This document shows positions 50,998 through 58,223 of a stretch of 64,000 bases of DNA, piece by piece. The position numbers and the translations under genes were made by a program. The notes beneath the pieces are model-generated. The model had not been told where the DNA came from. It was given only the letters and a program-made list of their open reading frames with translations, and searched no databases. Every line of letters begins with the position of its first letter. Position 1 is the first letter of the stretch. This stretch comes from Streptomyces sp. CB00455 (GTDB taxonomy: Bacteria; Actinomycetota; Actinomycetes; Streptomycetales; Streptomycetaceae), in contig NZ_LIVQ01000012.1 in assembly GCF_001905445.1 (NCBI RefSeq), positions 62,001-126,000 of the forward strand, given 5' to 3'.

Positions 50998-52302
50998 CTA
51001 CCCGGGCCGGGACGCCGCGCGTGCCTCGATGATGCGCTGCAGGAGGACCTCCAGCTGAGCTTCGTCCATCCTGGCCACCACGAGGTCCGCGACCTTGTGC
51101 CCGTCCGACCACGGCATCCGGTTGAGCTCGCTCACGTGCACCCAGCCCGCGCCCGGAAGCGCCCCGTCTTCCCGACCGCCGACGGCCCCTGCCTTACTTA
51201 CGCCGTAAAACTCGGCCACCCCGTCACCGGCAGCGCCGCTCTCGTCGCTTACGCCGTAAAACCCTCCCGGCACGCCGCCCCCGGCGCCCTCGTTGCTTAC
51301 GCCGTAAAACCCGCCCGGCTCGCTGGACCCGCCAGCCGCACCAGGGCCTTCGCTCACACCGTAGAACTCGTCCAGCGCGCCGTCCTCGGCAGCCCCGTTG
51401 CTTACGCCGTAAAACTCCGCGGGCTGCCCGCCCGCAGCGGCCTCGTTGCTTACGCCGTAAAACCCTCCGGGCACGCCGCCCCCAGGGCCGTCGCTTACGC
51501 CGTAAAACTCGTCCCCACCGGAGGCATCGGCATCGGCCCGCCGCGCCGCCGCGGCCGCCCGCCCCCGCGGGGTCTTCGCCTTCCCGGCCTTCGCCGCGTG
51601 CCGCTCGCTGAGCCGGGCCTCGATGAAGGCCCGCTGCTCCAAGGGGTCCTTGCGCCCCGCGCTCCGCGCGATCTCCAGCGGGATCTCCCCCGCGTCGACC
51701 CGGTCCTGCACGTCCTGCGGCAGCGCCAGCAACGCACGGCGCTGCGAGATCCATCCCGAGTTCAGCCTGCCGCCCAGCAGCTCGGCGACCGCCGCCGCGC
51801 TGCCGTGGTGGGCGACCAGTGCCTCCAAAGCCCGGGCCTCCTCCATATAAGTGAGGTCCTTGCGGAAGTGGTTCGCACTGAGCGCCGCCGCCAGGATGTC
51901 CTGCGGCGTGCCCGCCGAGGAGTCGTCGACCGTCACCTTCAACACCGGCAGCCCGGCCGAGCGCGCCGCCGCCAGCCGGCAGTGCCCGTCCAGCACCACG
52001 TACTCCGCGTCCGCCGGCACCTCGTCCTGGTACTCGGGGTGCGCGACGAGGAAGGCGAGCCGGGTCATCACCGTCGCCGGCTGGACCTGTCCGACCTGCC
52101 CCATGTTCGCGCCGAGCGCCGAGACGTAGCCCTCGTCCATGACCTCGCGGGGGTTGCCGGGGTTGTGGGTGATCCTGTCCAGCGGGATCTCGGACGGCGC
52201 GGAGCCGACGAGGCTGTCGATCAGGTGGCCCCGGATGCTGCGCGGCGAGGCGGCGTGGCTGAAGGCCGCCGAGGGGCCGACGCGGTCACGGGCGGCGGTC
52301 AT
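50998..52302 (-). CDS. parB: ParB-family partition protein containing FYGVS repeats
   Basis: A 434-residue ParB. The N-terminal domain has IPLDRITHNPGNPREVMDEG and the nucleotide-binding VVLDGHCRLAAARSAG; the HTH follows (AAAVAELLGGRLNSGWISQR). Residues ~265-369 are an Ala/Gly/Pro linker in which seven segments read FYGVS (one DEFYGVSEG variant). Each is encoded by a copy of a palindromic element, the likely parS. The C-terminal helix (KVADLVVARMDEAQLEVLLQ) is the dimerisation domain. ATG 52302 overlaps the ParA stop. With ParA it should segregate the replicon. Confidence 0.92.
   Translation of the reverse strand: MTAARDRVGPSAAFSHAASPRSIRGHLIDSLVGSAPSEIPLDRITHNPGNPREVMDEGYVSALGANMGQVGQVQPATVMTRLAFLVAHPEYQDEVPADAEYVVLDGHCRLAAARSAGLPVLKVTVDDSSAGTPQDILAAALSANHFRKDLTYMEEARALEALVAHHGSAAAVAELLGGRLNSGWISQRRALLALPQDVQDRVDAGEIPLEIARSAGRKDPLEQRAFIEARLSERHAAKAGKAKTPRGRAAAAARRADADASGGDEFYGVSDGPGGGVPGGFYGVSNEAAAGGQPAEFYGVSNGAAEDGALDEFYGVSEGPGAAGGSSEPGGFYGVSNEGAGGGVPGGFYGVSDESGAAGDGVAEFYGVSKAGAVGGREDGALPGAGWVHVSELNRMPWSDGHKVADLVVARMDEAQLEVLLQRIIEARAASRPG
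51197..51508. repeat. seven parS-like palindromic elements inside parB
   Basis: GCTTACGCCGTAAAAC occurs at 51196-51211 (first base A), 51247-51262, 51295-51310, 51400-51415, 51448-51463 and 51493-51508, with a degenerate copy GCTCACACCGTAGAAC at 51352-51367. The core TTACG-C-CGTAA is an inverted repeat. Centre spacings are 51, 48, 57, 48, 48 and 45 bases, all multiples of three. On the coding strand each copy reads TTT TAC GGC GTA AGC (FYGVS), using TTT and GTA codons that are rare in this genome, so the DNA sequence rather than the peptide seems selected. Confidence 0.85.
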
Positions 52303-53465
52303 GAGATCTCCCTGGCGATGTTGCGCAGGATGTCCGCCTGCTCGGAGTGCGGGGCGTAGGCGAGGAGCGGCCGACGCGCCCTGGCGGCTTCCCGCTGCTC
52401 CTTCAGACGGGGAATGACACCGATGACCGGCGGATCGCTGAGCTCCCGCCACGACTGGAGCGAGGAGGTCACGACGTAACCGTCGCGCGAGTCATAGGCG
52501 TTGACGACGAGCCCGAGGTAGTCCACCTCGACCCGCCAGTCCGTCTTTCCGGATTCGATCTGCTCGATGAGCATCGAGTAGGCGTCCGCGGACGAGTCCT
52601 CGGCGAGCACCGTGATGACCGCCCCGGACACCCGCGCCGCCTCGCCGTCGCGGCGGCGGCCGTAATAGATCGCCGCGTCCATCGCCATGCCGAGGCTGGG
52701 CGGGCAGTCGATGATGATCGCGTCGTAGTGCGGCTCCAGCGCCTCCAGCGCGCGTTCCAGCGTCGCCTGCCGGTTGCGGGCCTGGACGATCATGACGTCC
52801 AGGAGGAAGGCGTCGGCGCACGCGGGCAAGACGTCGAGCCGTTTGCCGAAGCGCGGCTCCTCGACCGTGACCACCAGGTCCCGGATGTCGCCGCGCGCCT
52901 GACCCGACATGAACTTCGCCAGGCTGTCCCCGTCGTGCGGCAGCTGCGCCAGACCGAGCTGCTTGGTGAGGTGGCCCTGCGGGTCGTAGTCCACCAGCAG
53001 CACCCGCAGCCCCAGCCCACCCAGGTCGGTGTCCTCGGCCAGCGCCTGCCCGATCCCGGCGGAGATGGTGGTCTTGCCGACGCCGCCCTTCTGATTGCAG
53101 ACGATCTTGCGCTGCGGAATGCCGGTGGCGGCCGGACGCCGCCGCCGCGGCGAGGGGTGCGCCTCCAGCCACAGCCGCACCGCCTGGCTGAGCCCTTGTA
53201 CATAGGGGATGCCCAGCCGTACGCAGTCGCGCTTGAAATCGTCGTACAGCTTCTCCGGCAGCCACGTGGCGAACGAGTCCGCCCCCGCCGTCTCGACCGG
53301 GGGAAGCGTCCCGTCCACCGCGGCCCAGTCGGTGATGGCCTCGGCCACCGCGTCCTGGATGTCGATGGTGAGCTCCGCGGCCCGGACCTTCAGGTCCGTA
53401 CGCAGTGCTCCGGGCAGCTTGGAGACAACCTTCTTACGGTCGGACGGGGACTCTGTGGAGGACAT
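52299..53465 (-). CDS. parA: ParA-family partition ATPase with N-terminal extension
   Basis: A 388-residue protein. Residues ~130-388 are a ParA ATPase: CNQKGGVGKTTISAGIGQAL is the deviant Walker A, VLLVDYDPQGHLTKQLGL the Walker A' region, and AIIIDCPPSLGMAMDAAIYY the Walker B. The first ~125 residues are an extra domain with two amphipathic, ribbon-helix-helix-like stretches (KVVSKLPGALRTDLKVRAAE; WLPEKLYDDFKRDCVRLGIP), probably DNA binding. A parS-like element lies 69 bases upstream of the start, so autoregulation is likely. It is coupled to parB by ATGA. Confidence 0.92.
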   Translation of the reverse strand: MSSTESPSDRKKVVSKLPGALRTDLKVRAAELTIDIQDAVAEAITDWAAVDGTLPPVETAGADSFATWLPEKLYDDFKRDCVRLGIPYVQGLSQAVRLWLEAHPSPRRRRPAATGIPQRKIVCNQKGGVGKTTISAGIGQALAEDTDLGGLGLRVLLVDYDPQGHLTKQLGLAQLPHDGDSLAKFMSGQARGDIRDLVVTVEEPRFGKRLDVLPACADAFLLDVMIVQARNRQATLERALEALEPHYDAIIIDCPPSLGMAMDAAIYYGRRRDGEAARVSGAVITVLAEDSSADAYSMLIEQIESGKTDWRVEVDYLGLVVNAYDSRDGYVVTSSLQSWRELSDPPVIGVIPRLKEQREAARARRPLLAYAPHSEQADILRNIAREIS

Positions 53466-53533
53466 GGAGCAACCTTACTAACTCCGGCGCTCCCATCTAG
53501 GGCCCTGCAGAAGGCAATTGGCGGACCGGCTCT

Positions 53534-53549
53534 GTTTTACGCCGTAAGA
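53534..53549. promoter_or_regulatory. eighth parS-like element in the parA promoter
   Basis: GTTTTACGCCGTAAGA has the same TTACG-C-CGTAA core as the array in parB, in inverted flank orientation, 69 bases before the ParA start. It may serve as operator for ParB or the ParA N-terminal domain. No other structure was seen between 53466 and 53738. Confidence 0.7.
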
Positions 53550-53738
53550 AGCCCTGCCCCGGCCGTGTTCCGCAGCGAGCGGCGCCTGCGCACGTCGTAG
53601 GGCCAGGTCAGCACGTCAGGAGAAGCATCCCGCCCCGGCTATCCCAAGAATGAAGCGGTGGCAAGGGACACCTCGTCAGACGGCGAGACTTCGGCAGCTG
53701 ACCGGAACTCTGCGAGCACCTTCGGGAACGCCGCAGTG

Positions 53739-54008
53739 CTATGCGGGACGCGCCAGTTCCCATCCTGGGAGCGCGGCGGAGCGCGCGAGCGCCCGCCGGC
53801 ACATGCCGTGGCAGTGCGCGCGCGCACTCGCCGCATCGGGCGCGATCAAGAAGGCCACGCCCCGGGCGCCGGAACGTGCGGTGTGCACGCGCAGGTGTTC
53901 CACCCGGTCGCCCGGCTCGCACGCATCCCACAGCGCGCGGAGCACCGCATCGGCGGGCACGTCCGGCGCGCTGGGCGGCTTGGTCAGGGCGAAATCGACG
54001 AGGTGCAC
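53739..54008 (-). CDS. small hypothetical protein
   Basis: An 89-residue protein (starts MHLVDFALTKPPSAPD, contains GDRVEHLRVHTARSGARGVA and ends LPGWELARPA). Similar short proteins with a leading (V/L)-aromatic-x-L-x4-PP pattern occur beside regulators in Streptomyces secondary-metabolite loci; I cannot name a function. GTG 54008 has no clear ribosome site, so translation may begin on a leaderless transcript. It is divergent from the TrmB/LuxR-type regulator across a 40-bp palindrome. Confidence 0.55.
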   Translation of the reverse strand: MHLVDFALTKPPSAPDVPADAVLRALWDACEPGDRVEHLRVHTARSGARGVAFLIAPDAASARAHCHGMCRRALARSAALPGWELARPA

Positions 54009-54050
54009 GCACCGACTATGCCCGAAGCGGACCGGCGATCCGCCGCGGAG

Positions 54051-54090
54051 GTGGGGTCACATCCGTGCCGTGGCATGGATGTGACCCCAC
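54051..54090. promoter_or_regulatory. 40-bp near-perfect palindrome in a divergent promoter
   Basis: GTGGGGTCACATCC (54051-54064) and GGATGTGACCCCAC (54077-54090) are perfect 14-bp arms; inside, TGCC (54066-54069) pairs with GGCA (54072-54075). It lies 55 bases upstream of the regulator and 42 bases upstream of the small divergent gene. With genes leading away on both sides it is unlikely to be a terminator; an operator for the regulator fits better. Confidence 0.7.
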
Positions 54091-54145
54091 CGACGGCCAC
54101 GGCCGGCACCACCCGGCCACTCCACACGACTTCAGGGGAACACTG

Positions 54146-55180
54146 ATGCTGCGGGCACTGGGACTCGACGAACGGACGGAGTCCGTCTACCGCCTCATGC
54201 TGGAGCACCCCGACTGGGGAGTGGACCGTCTCGCCGGAGCACTGGAACAGAACAGGGCAGCCATCACCTCCGCGCTGGACCGGCTAGCGGACCTCGCGCT
54301 GCTGCGCACATCCGCCGCCGATGCCGCCACGCCCACTCCGGCTCCCGATCCGGCTCCCGGCCAAAGCGCCCTGCGCCTGGTCCCGCCCCGGGCCGGCCTC
54401 GCGGCCCTCCTCGCGCGGCGGGAGGAGGAACTGCGCCGCACTCAGCTGGAGGTGGACGCCGGACGGGCCGCGGTCGCGGACCTGCTCGCCGACTACGCCT
54501 CGCTGGGCCGCGAGAGCGCCGCCGACGCGGTGGAGAGGTTCAGCGGCGGTGTCGCGGTGCGGCGGCGCCTGGAGGACCTCACCCTCCGCGCCACCGACGA
54601 GATCCTGGTCCTCGCCCCCACCGGCACCTCCCCCGGCGGACCGTGGGACCTCGACGTCCCGCTCCACGAGGAACAGCTCAGCCGGGGCGTACGGGTACGC
54701 CTGCTCCACCTCGACAGCACCGCCGGCTCCCCCGACCGTCGCCGCGCCATGCGCCGGTTGGCACGGGCGGGCGCCGAGATCCGCACCGTGCCAGCGCTGC
54801 CCCTGCACATGCGCATCGTCGACGGCCGGAGCGCCGTCCTGCCGACGAACGCTGACGACGCCGCCCCCGGACAGGGCGCCGTCGTCATCCAGGAGCCGAG
54901 CGCCCTGATCGGACTGCGCGCCCTGTTCTCCTACTTGTGGGACGACGGCGCCCCCCTGGCAGCGGAAGGAGCCGATGCCACGGACAGTGCGGACTATTCG
55001 GCCCAGGAGCGAGCCCTGCTCCGCTTCCTCGCGGACGGACTCACCGACGAGGCGGTCGCCCGCAGGCTCGGCATCTCCCTGCGCAGCGAGCGGCGCATGA
55101 TCTCCAGCCTGTCGGAGCGGTTCGGCACCCACAGCCGCTTCCAGCTGGGCCTGCAGGCCGTCCAGCGGGGTCTGCTGTGA
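54146..55180 (+). CDS. TrmB/LuxR-type transcriptional regulator
   Basis: A 344-residue protein. The N-terminus is a TrmB-like winged helix (ESVYRLMLEHPDWGVDRLAG ... ITSALDRLADLALLR), the middle a PLD-like sensor domain (RATDEILVLAPTG; HMRIVDGRSAVLPT), and the C-terminus a LuxR-type HTH (LLRFLADGLTDEAVARRLGI). This composite occurs in regulators of peptide natural-product clusters in Streptomyces. ATG 54146 follows AGGGGAA. It probably controls the peptide/oxygenase operon that starts 163 bases after it, and itself through the palindrome. Confidence 0.85.
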   Translation: MLRALGLDERTESVYRLMLEHPDWGVDRLAGALEQNRAAITSALDRLADLALLRTSAADAATPTPAPDPAPGQSALRLVPPRAGLAALLARREEELRRTQLEVDAGRAAVADLLADYASLGRESAADAVERFSGGVAVRRRLEDLTLRATDEILVLAPTGTSPGGPWDLDVPLHEEQLSRGVRVRLLHLDSTAGSPDRRRAMRRLARAGAEIRTVPALPLHMRIVDGRSAVLPTNADDAAPGQGAVVIQEPSALIGLRALFSYLWDDGAPLAAEGADATDSADYSAQERALLRFLADGLTDEAVARRLGISLRSERRMISSLSERFGTHSRFQLGLQAVQRGLL

Positions 55181-55343
55181 GGGCCGCGTGACACGAAACT
55201 GCCAGGCGAATTCCCTGCCACGCACAACGACTGACAACAACGCCGCGGGCATGCCAAGCTCATTTCCAGAAGCAACCGGGAGCAGTCGTCAACCCTCGCC
55301 GAACGGCTTTCGGTAATCCACCCCACGAAAGGAAACGGTCACA

Positions 55344-55439
55344 ATGGAGAACGAGAAGAACCTGGTCATGGAGATCCTTGAGGACGACAACTTCGACTTC
55401 GAGGCCGAGTTCGGCCCGCGCCAGGACGTCGGCCACTGA
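55344..55439 (+). CDS. putative RiPP precursor peptide, 31 residues
   Basis: ATG 55344 follows AAAGGAAAC at correct spacing. The peptide starts MENEKNLVMEILEDD, continues with an acidic, Phe-rich stretch (NFDFEAEF), and ends GPRQDVGH. A charged helical leader of ~23 residues and a short C-terminal core fit a ribosomally made, post-translationally modified peptide. Pro, Arg, Asp and His in the tail are residues known to be hydroxylated by JmjC and prolyl-hydroxylase-type oxygenases, three of which are encoded downstream. A hairpin separates it from the enzymes, as often seen where the precursor must be made in excess. It was too short to be found by length-based ORF calling. I know no described family. 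Confidence 0.65.
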   Translation: MENEKNLVMEILEDDNFDFEAEFGPRQDVGH

Positions 55440-55453
55440 GGCCCGCATCCGTC

Positions 55454-55488
55454 ACGCGGCCGGTTGTCTGAGAAGACACCGGCCGCGT
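55454..55488 (+). terminator. attenuator-type hairpin after the precursor gene
   Basis: ACGCGGCCGGT (55454-55464) pairs with ACCGGCCGCGT (55478-55488), and GTCT (55466-55469) with AGAC (55474-55477) inside. It starts 15 bases after the peptide stop and 40 bases before the first oxygenase gene. Partial termination would give more precursor than enzyme mRNA. Confidence 0.7.
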
Positions 55489-55527
55489 CGGCCTATTTAC
55501 CCCGATTTCCCGGATAGCGGTGAATTG

Positions 55528-56796
55528 ATGACCACTCAGATCAGCCAGACCAGTCGGACGAGCACCGACACGAGGAAGTGGAAGGCGTTCGCGGCCGCCC
55601 AAGCGCCCGACTTCAGCGACACGGCCTTCCTCTCCGCACTCGTCACCGACCCGGACCACGTCGGCCGGCTCATCGGTGACAGCCTGCGCACCGCGACCCG
55701 CCGTGCGCCCGGTGACCTGCGGCTCAGGGCGTTCCGACCCGGCGCCTTCGACTACCGGCTGACGAAGCGGTTCATCGATTCGCCCCTGACGGCCGACGAG
55801 AGCGCCGTCCGATGGCTCGCCCGTACCGTCGACAGCCGCGAAGCGTGCCTGGCCGTCAATGACATCGCCTCCTGGAGTCTGCCGCTCGCCGACTGGGTGT
55901 CCGGTCTCCTGCGCGAGATCGTCGCCGAAGGAATCCACGAGCTGCCCTCCGGCACGGACGTCTACACGTTCGTCGCCGACTCCGGCTGGACCCCGTTCGG
56001 AATTCACAAGGACTCCGAGCCGTCGCTCATTTTCCACCTCGGCCCCTCCCCCAAGGAAGTATGGGTCTGGCAGGAAAATCCCTTCGACGCCTCCGGTATC
56101 ACGCCGAGCCCGTCGTTCGGCCGCATCACCTTCGACATCGAGGATCACCTCTCCTCGGCGGAACGCTATGTGCTGCAGCCAGGTGATTTCATCTGCATAC
56201 CGAAGGACACGTTCCATGTGTTCCGGAATCTCGGTCCCTCCGCATTCCTGGGCCTCACCCTCTACCCGGTGAAGAGCCGCTCGCTGCTCACCGAGGCGCT
56301 CTGGCGCTCGACCCCCGCCCCGGGCGCGTCCGCCCTTGCCGCCTACCCCAGCGGACGGGAGGTCGCCGCGCTCGCCCAGGCCGTCTTCACGGAGGCCGCC
56401 ATTGCGGGCCCCGCATCCGGCCTGCCGCTCGCCGACCGGATCGAGGCCGAACTCGCCCTCGGCCAGCTGCGGCTGCGCACCAACGGCTACCTCAGCCGCC
56501 CGCACCCCGCCGCCCTGCCGACCGGTGATCCCGAGGACGGGCAGCTCCTGCGCTGGGCCCATCCCGGTGTCGTCGCCGCGACACGAACCGCCGCCGGCGC
56601 CTTTCTCGTCGTGCGCGGCCGCTCCCTGCCGGTCCCGGACGGACTCGACTTCACCGCACTGGAGCAGGCGACCCGCTCCGGGCAGCCGTTCACCTTCACC
56701 GCACTCACGGAGTCCCTGCCGGCGGGCCTGGACACCGCCGCGCGCGAGGCCCTCGCCCGCAGGATCCACGCGGCGGGGGCGGTGACCCCATCATGA
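55528..56796 (+). CDS. JmjC/cupin-like Fe(II)/2OG oxygenase, first copy
   Basis: A 422-residue protein with a cupin/JmjC core: iron ligands in TPFGIHKDSEPSLIFHLG (HxD) and the distal His in CIPKDTFHVFRNLG, preceded by GDFI. The fold resembles ribosomal-oxygenase/FIH-type protein hydroxylases, which act on Arg, His, Asn or Asp side chains of peptides. The C-terminal ~150 residues are helical, with a winged-helix-like end. ATG 55528 is used, the first in frame after the hairpin; the ribosome site is weak (GCGGTGA). It overlaps the next gene by four bases. Its likely substrate is the 31-residue peptide; a ribosomal protein is the alternative. Confidence 0.8.
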   Translation: MTTQISQTSRTSTDTRKWKAFAAAQAPDFSDTAFLSALVTDPDHVGRLIGDSLRTATRRAPGDLRLRAFRPGAFDYRLTKRFIDSPLTADESAVRWLARTVDSREACLAVNDIASWSLPLADWVSGLLREIVAEGIHELPSGTDVYTFVADSGWTPFGIHKDSEPSLIFHLGPSPKEVWVWQENPFDASGITPSPSFGRITFDIEDHLSSAERYVLQPGDFICIPKDTFHVFRNLGPSAFLGLTLYPVKSRSLLTEALWRSTPAPGASALAAYPSGREVAALAQAVFTEAAIAGPASGLPLADRIEAELALGQLRLRTNGYLSRPHPAALPTGDPEDGQLLRWAHPGVVAATRTAAGAFLVVRGRSLPVPDGLDFTALEQATRSGQPFTFTALTESLPAGLDTAAREALARRIHAAGAVTPS

Positions 56797-58223
56797 CCGG
56801 CTTCGACGCCTTCGCGTACGCCCAGCACCTGCTGACCGCACTCGGCGATGCCGACACGCTCCCCCCGGCCTCCGGAGTCCGCCTGTACGCTCCCGCGGGT
56901 GCTAACGCCGTTAGCACCGCAACGGCCCCAGCCCCTCCGGGTGCCAACGGCGTTAGCACCCCGGCCGACGCAGCCGGCTCCGGCCCCTGGGGCGCTAACG
57001 CCGTTAGCACTCCCTCCCACTCAGCGGGCTCCGCGACCGCAGGTGCTAACGCCGTTAGCACCCCACCGAACCCGGCAGCCCCTGCCGAGTCAGGTGCTAA
57101 CGCCGTTAGCACCTCAGTGGTCCTAGCCGTCCCAGCCGTCCCAGCCCCTCCGGGTGCTAACGGCGTTAGCGCCCGGCCCGACCCTCCGGGCTCCGCGCCC
57201 GGGGGTGCTAACGCCGTTAGCACCCCACCCCCCGCCGCAGACCCTGCCGAGCCACGTGCGAACGCCTTCGGCACGCAGACCCTGCTCAACGGCGTCTGGT
57301 CCGCCCTCGCCCGCCCCGGCGCGCTGGCCACCAACTTCCGTCTCGTCGAATCGGGCCGCCAGGTCGACCGCAGCCGCTGGATGCGCTCGCGCGTCGGCGA
57401 CGGCGAGGTCCTGCACACCACCCTCGTCCCCGCCTACCTCCACAGCGCGATCGAGCGCGGCGCCACCCTCGTCATCAGCCACATCGAGGCCCTCGACGAA
57501 CACGTGATGCTGCTGTGCGAGGCCATCGAGTACCAGCTGCACGCACGCGCCTGGGTCAACTGCTACATCACCGCGGGCGACGCCTCCGCCTTCGACGTCC
57601 ACTCCGACGACCACGACGCGCTGATCCTCCAGCTGCTCGGCCGCAAGCACTGGCAGGTCGACACCCGCGTCGGCGCCCGCTCCCGCGACCTCGCCCCTGA
57701 CAGCCTGGACCGGATCCTCGAGCCCGGCACGTGCCTGTCGGTACCGCGCGACACCGCCCACCGCGTCTCCGGTACCGGCGAGCTCACCGTCCACCTCACC
57801 ATCGGCTACGAGCCCTTCGCGGATCTGCGCGAGGAAGCCCACGCAGCCCACGAACTCCTCGGCACCAGCGCCCCCGAGCCGGACCGGGAGTGGCTCGCCA
57901 CCCGCCTGGCCATGCGTCCCGACCGCCGCGCCGGCGCCTCCCTGCGCTCCGCCCTGACCGGTGAGGTCAGCGACTCCACCCGCATCCGCTGGGCGAGCCG
58001 CTTCCCGCCCAGGATCCGCACCACGGACGACGGCCTCGTGGTCATCACCATGGGGCGCCGCATCCGGCTCGACCGGCGCCTGGCTGCCACGGTCGACCTC
58101 CTCTCCCGGGGCGGCGCCCTCACCTGGCGCGAGCTGGCCGCCCGCAGCGATCTGCCCGCCGCCGACCTGCGCGAACTCGTCCGCTTCGGCGCGCGCAACG
58201 ACTTCCTCATCTGCGAAGGGTGA
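56793..58223 (+). CDS. JmjC/cupin-like Fe(II)/2OG oxygenase with palindrome-coded N-terminal repeats
   Basis: A 476-residue protein. Residues ~37-160 are an Ala/Pro/Gly linker in which seven segments read (A)N(A/G)VS, each coded by a copy of GCTAACGCCGTTAGC. Residues ~175-340 are a JmjC/cupin_4 domain: HxD in SAFDVHSDDHDALILQL, distal His in VPRDTAHRVSGTG. The C-terminus (VDLLSRGGALTWRELAARSD) is a winged helix like that of ribosomal oxygenases. Start ATG overlaps the first cupin stop. The repeat linker is absent from the first copy. It should hydroxylate a protein or peptide; the linker may be carried only because its DNA is needed. Confidence 0.8.
   Translation: MTGFDAFAYAQHLLTALGDADTLPPASGVRLYAPAGANAVSTATAPAPPGANGVSTPADAAGSGPWGANAVSTPSHSAGSATAGANAVSTPPNPAAPAESGANAVSTSVVLAVPAVPAPPGANGVSARPDPPGSAPGGANAVSTPPPAADPAEPRANAFGTQTLLNGVWSALARPGALATNFRLVESGRQVDRSRWMRSRVGDGEVLHTTLVPAYLHSAIERGATLVISHIEALDEHVMLLCEAIEYQLHARAWVNCYITAGDASAFDVHSDDHDALILQLLGRKHWQVDTRVGARSRDLAPDSLDRILEPGTCLSVPRDTAHRVSGTGELTVHLTIGYEPFADLREEAHAAHELLGTSAPEPDREWLATRLAMRPDRRAGASLRSALTGEVSDSTRIRWASRFPPRIRTTDDGLVVITMGRRIRLDRRLAATVDLLSRGGALTWRELAARSDLPAADLRELVRFGARNDFLICEG
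56901..57272. repeat. eight spaced 15-bp palindromes inside the second cupin gene
   Basis: GCTAACG-S-CGTTAGC copies: 56901-56915, 56943-56957 (GCC for GCT), 56994-57008, 57045-57059, 57096-57110, 57156-57170, 57207-57221; a decayed copy is at 57258-57272 (GCGAACGCCTTCGGC). Start-to-start distances are 42, 51, 51, 51, 60, 51 and 51 bases, all multiples of three, so the frame is kept. The codons GCT and GTT are otherwise rare here. The perfect palindromes and ~5-helical-turn spacing suggest a DNA-binding array rather than a peptide constraint. Confidence 0.85.

Noticed and set aside
56901..57272. CRISPR-like array (regular short repeats with spacers)
   Set aside because: Repeats are 15-bp palindromes, spacings of 42-60 keep a reading frame, the linkers code Ala/Pro-rich peptide, and the array lies within a well-supported gene; no cas genes are present.
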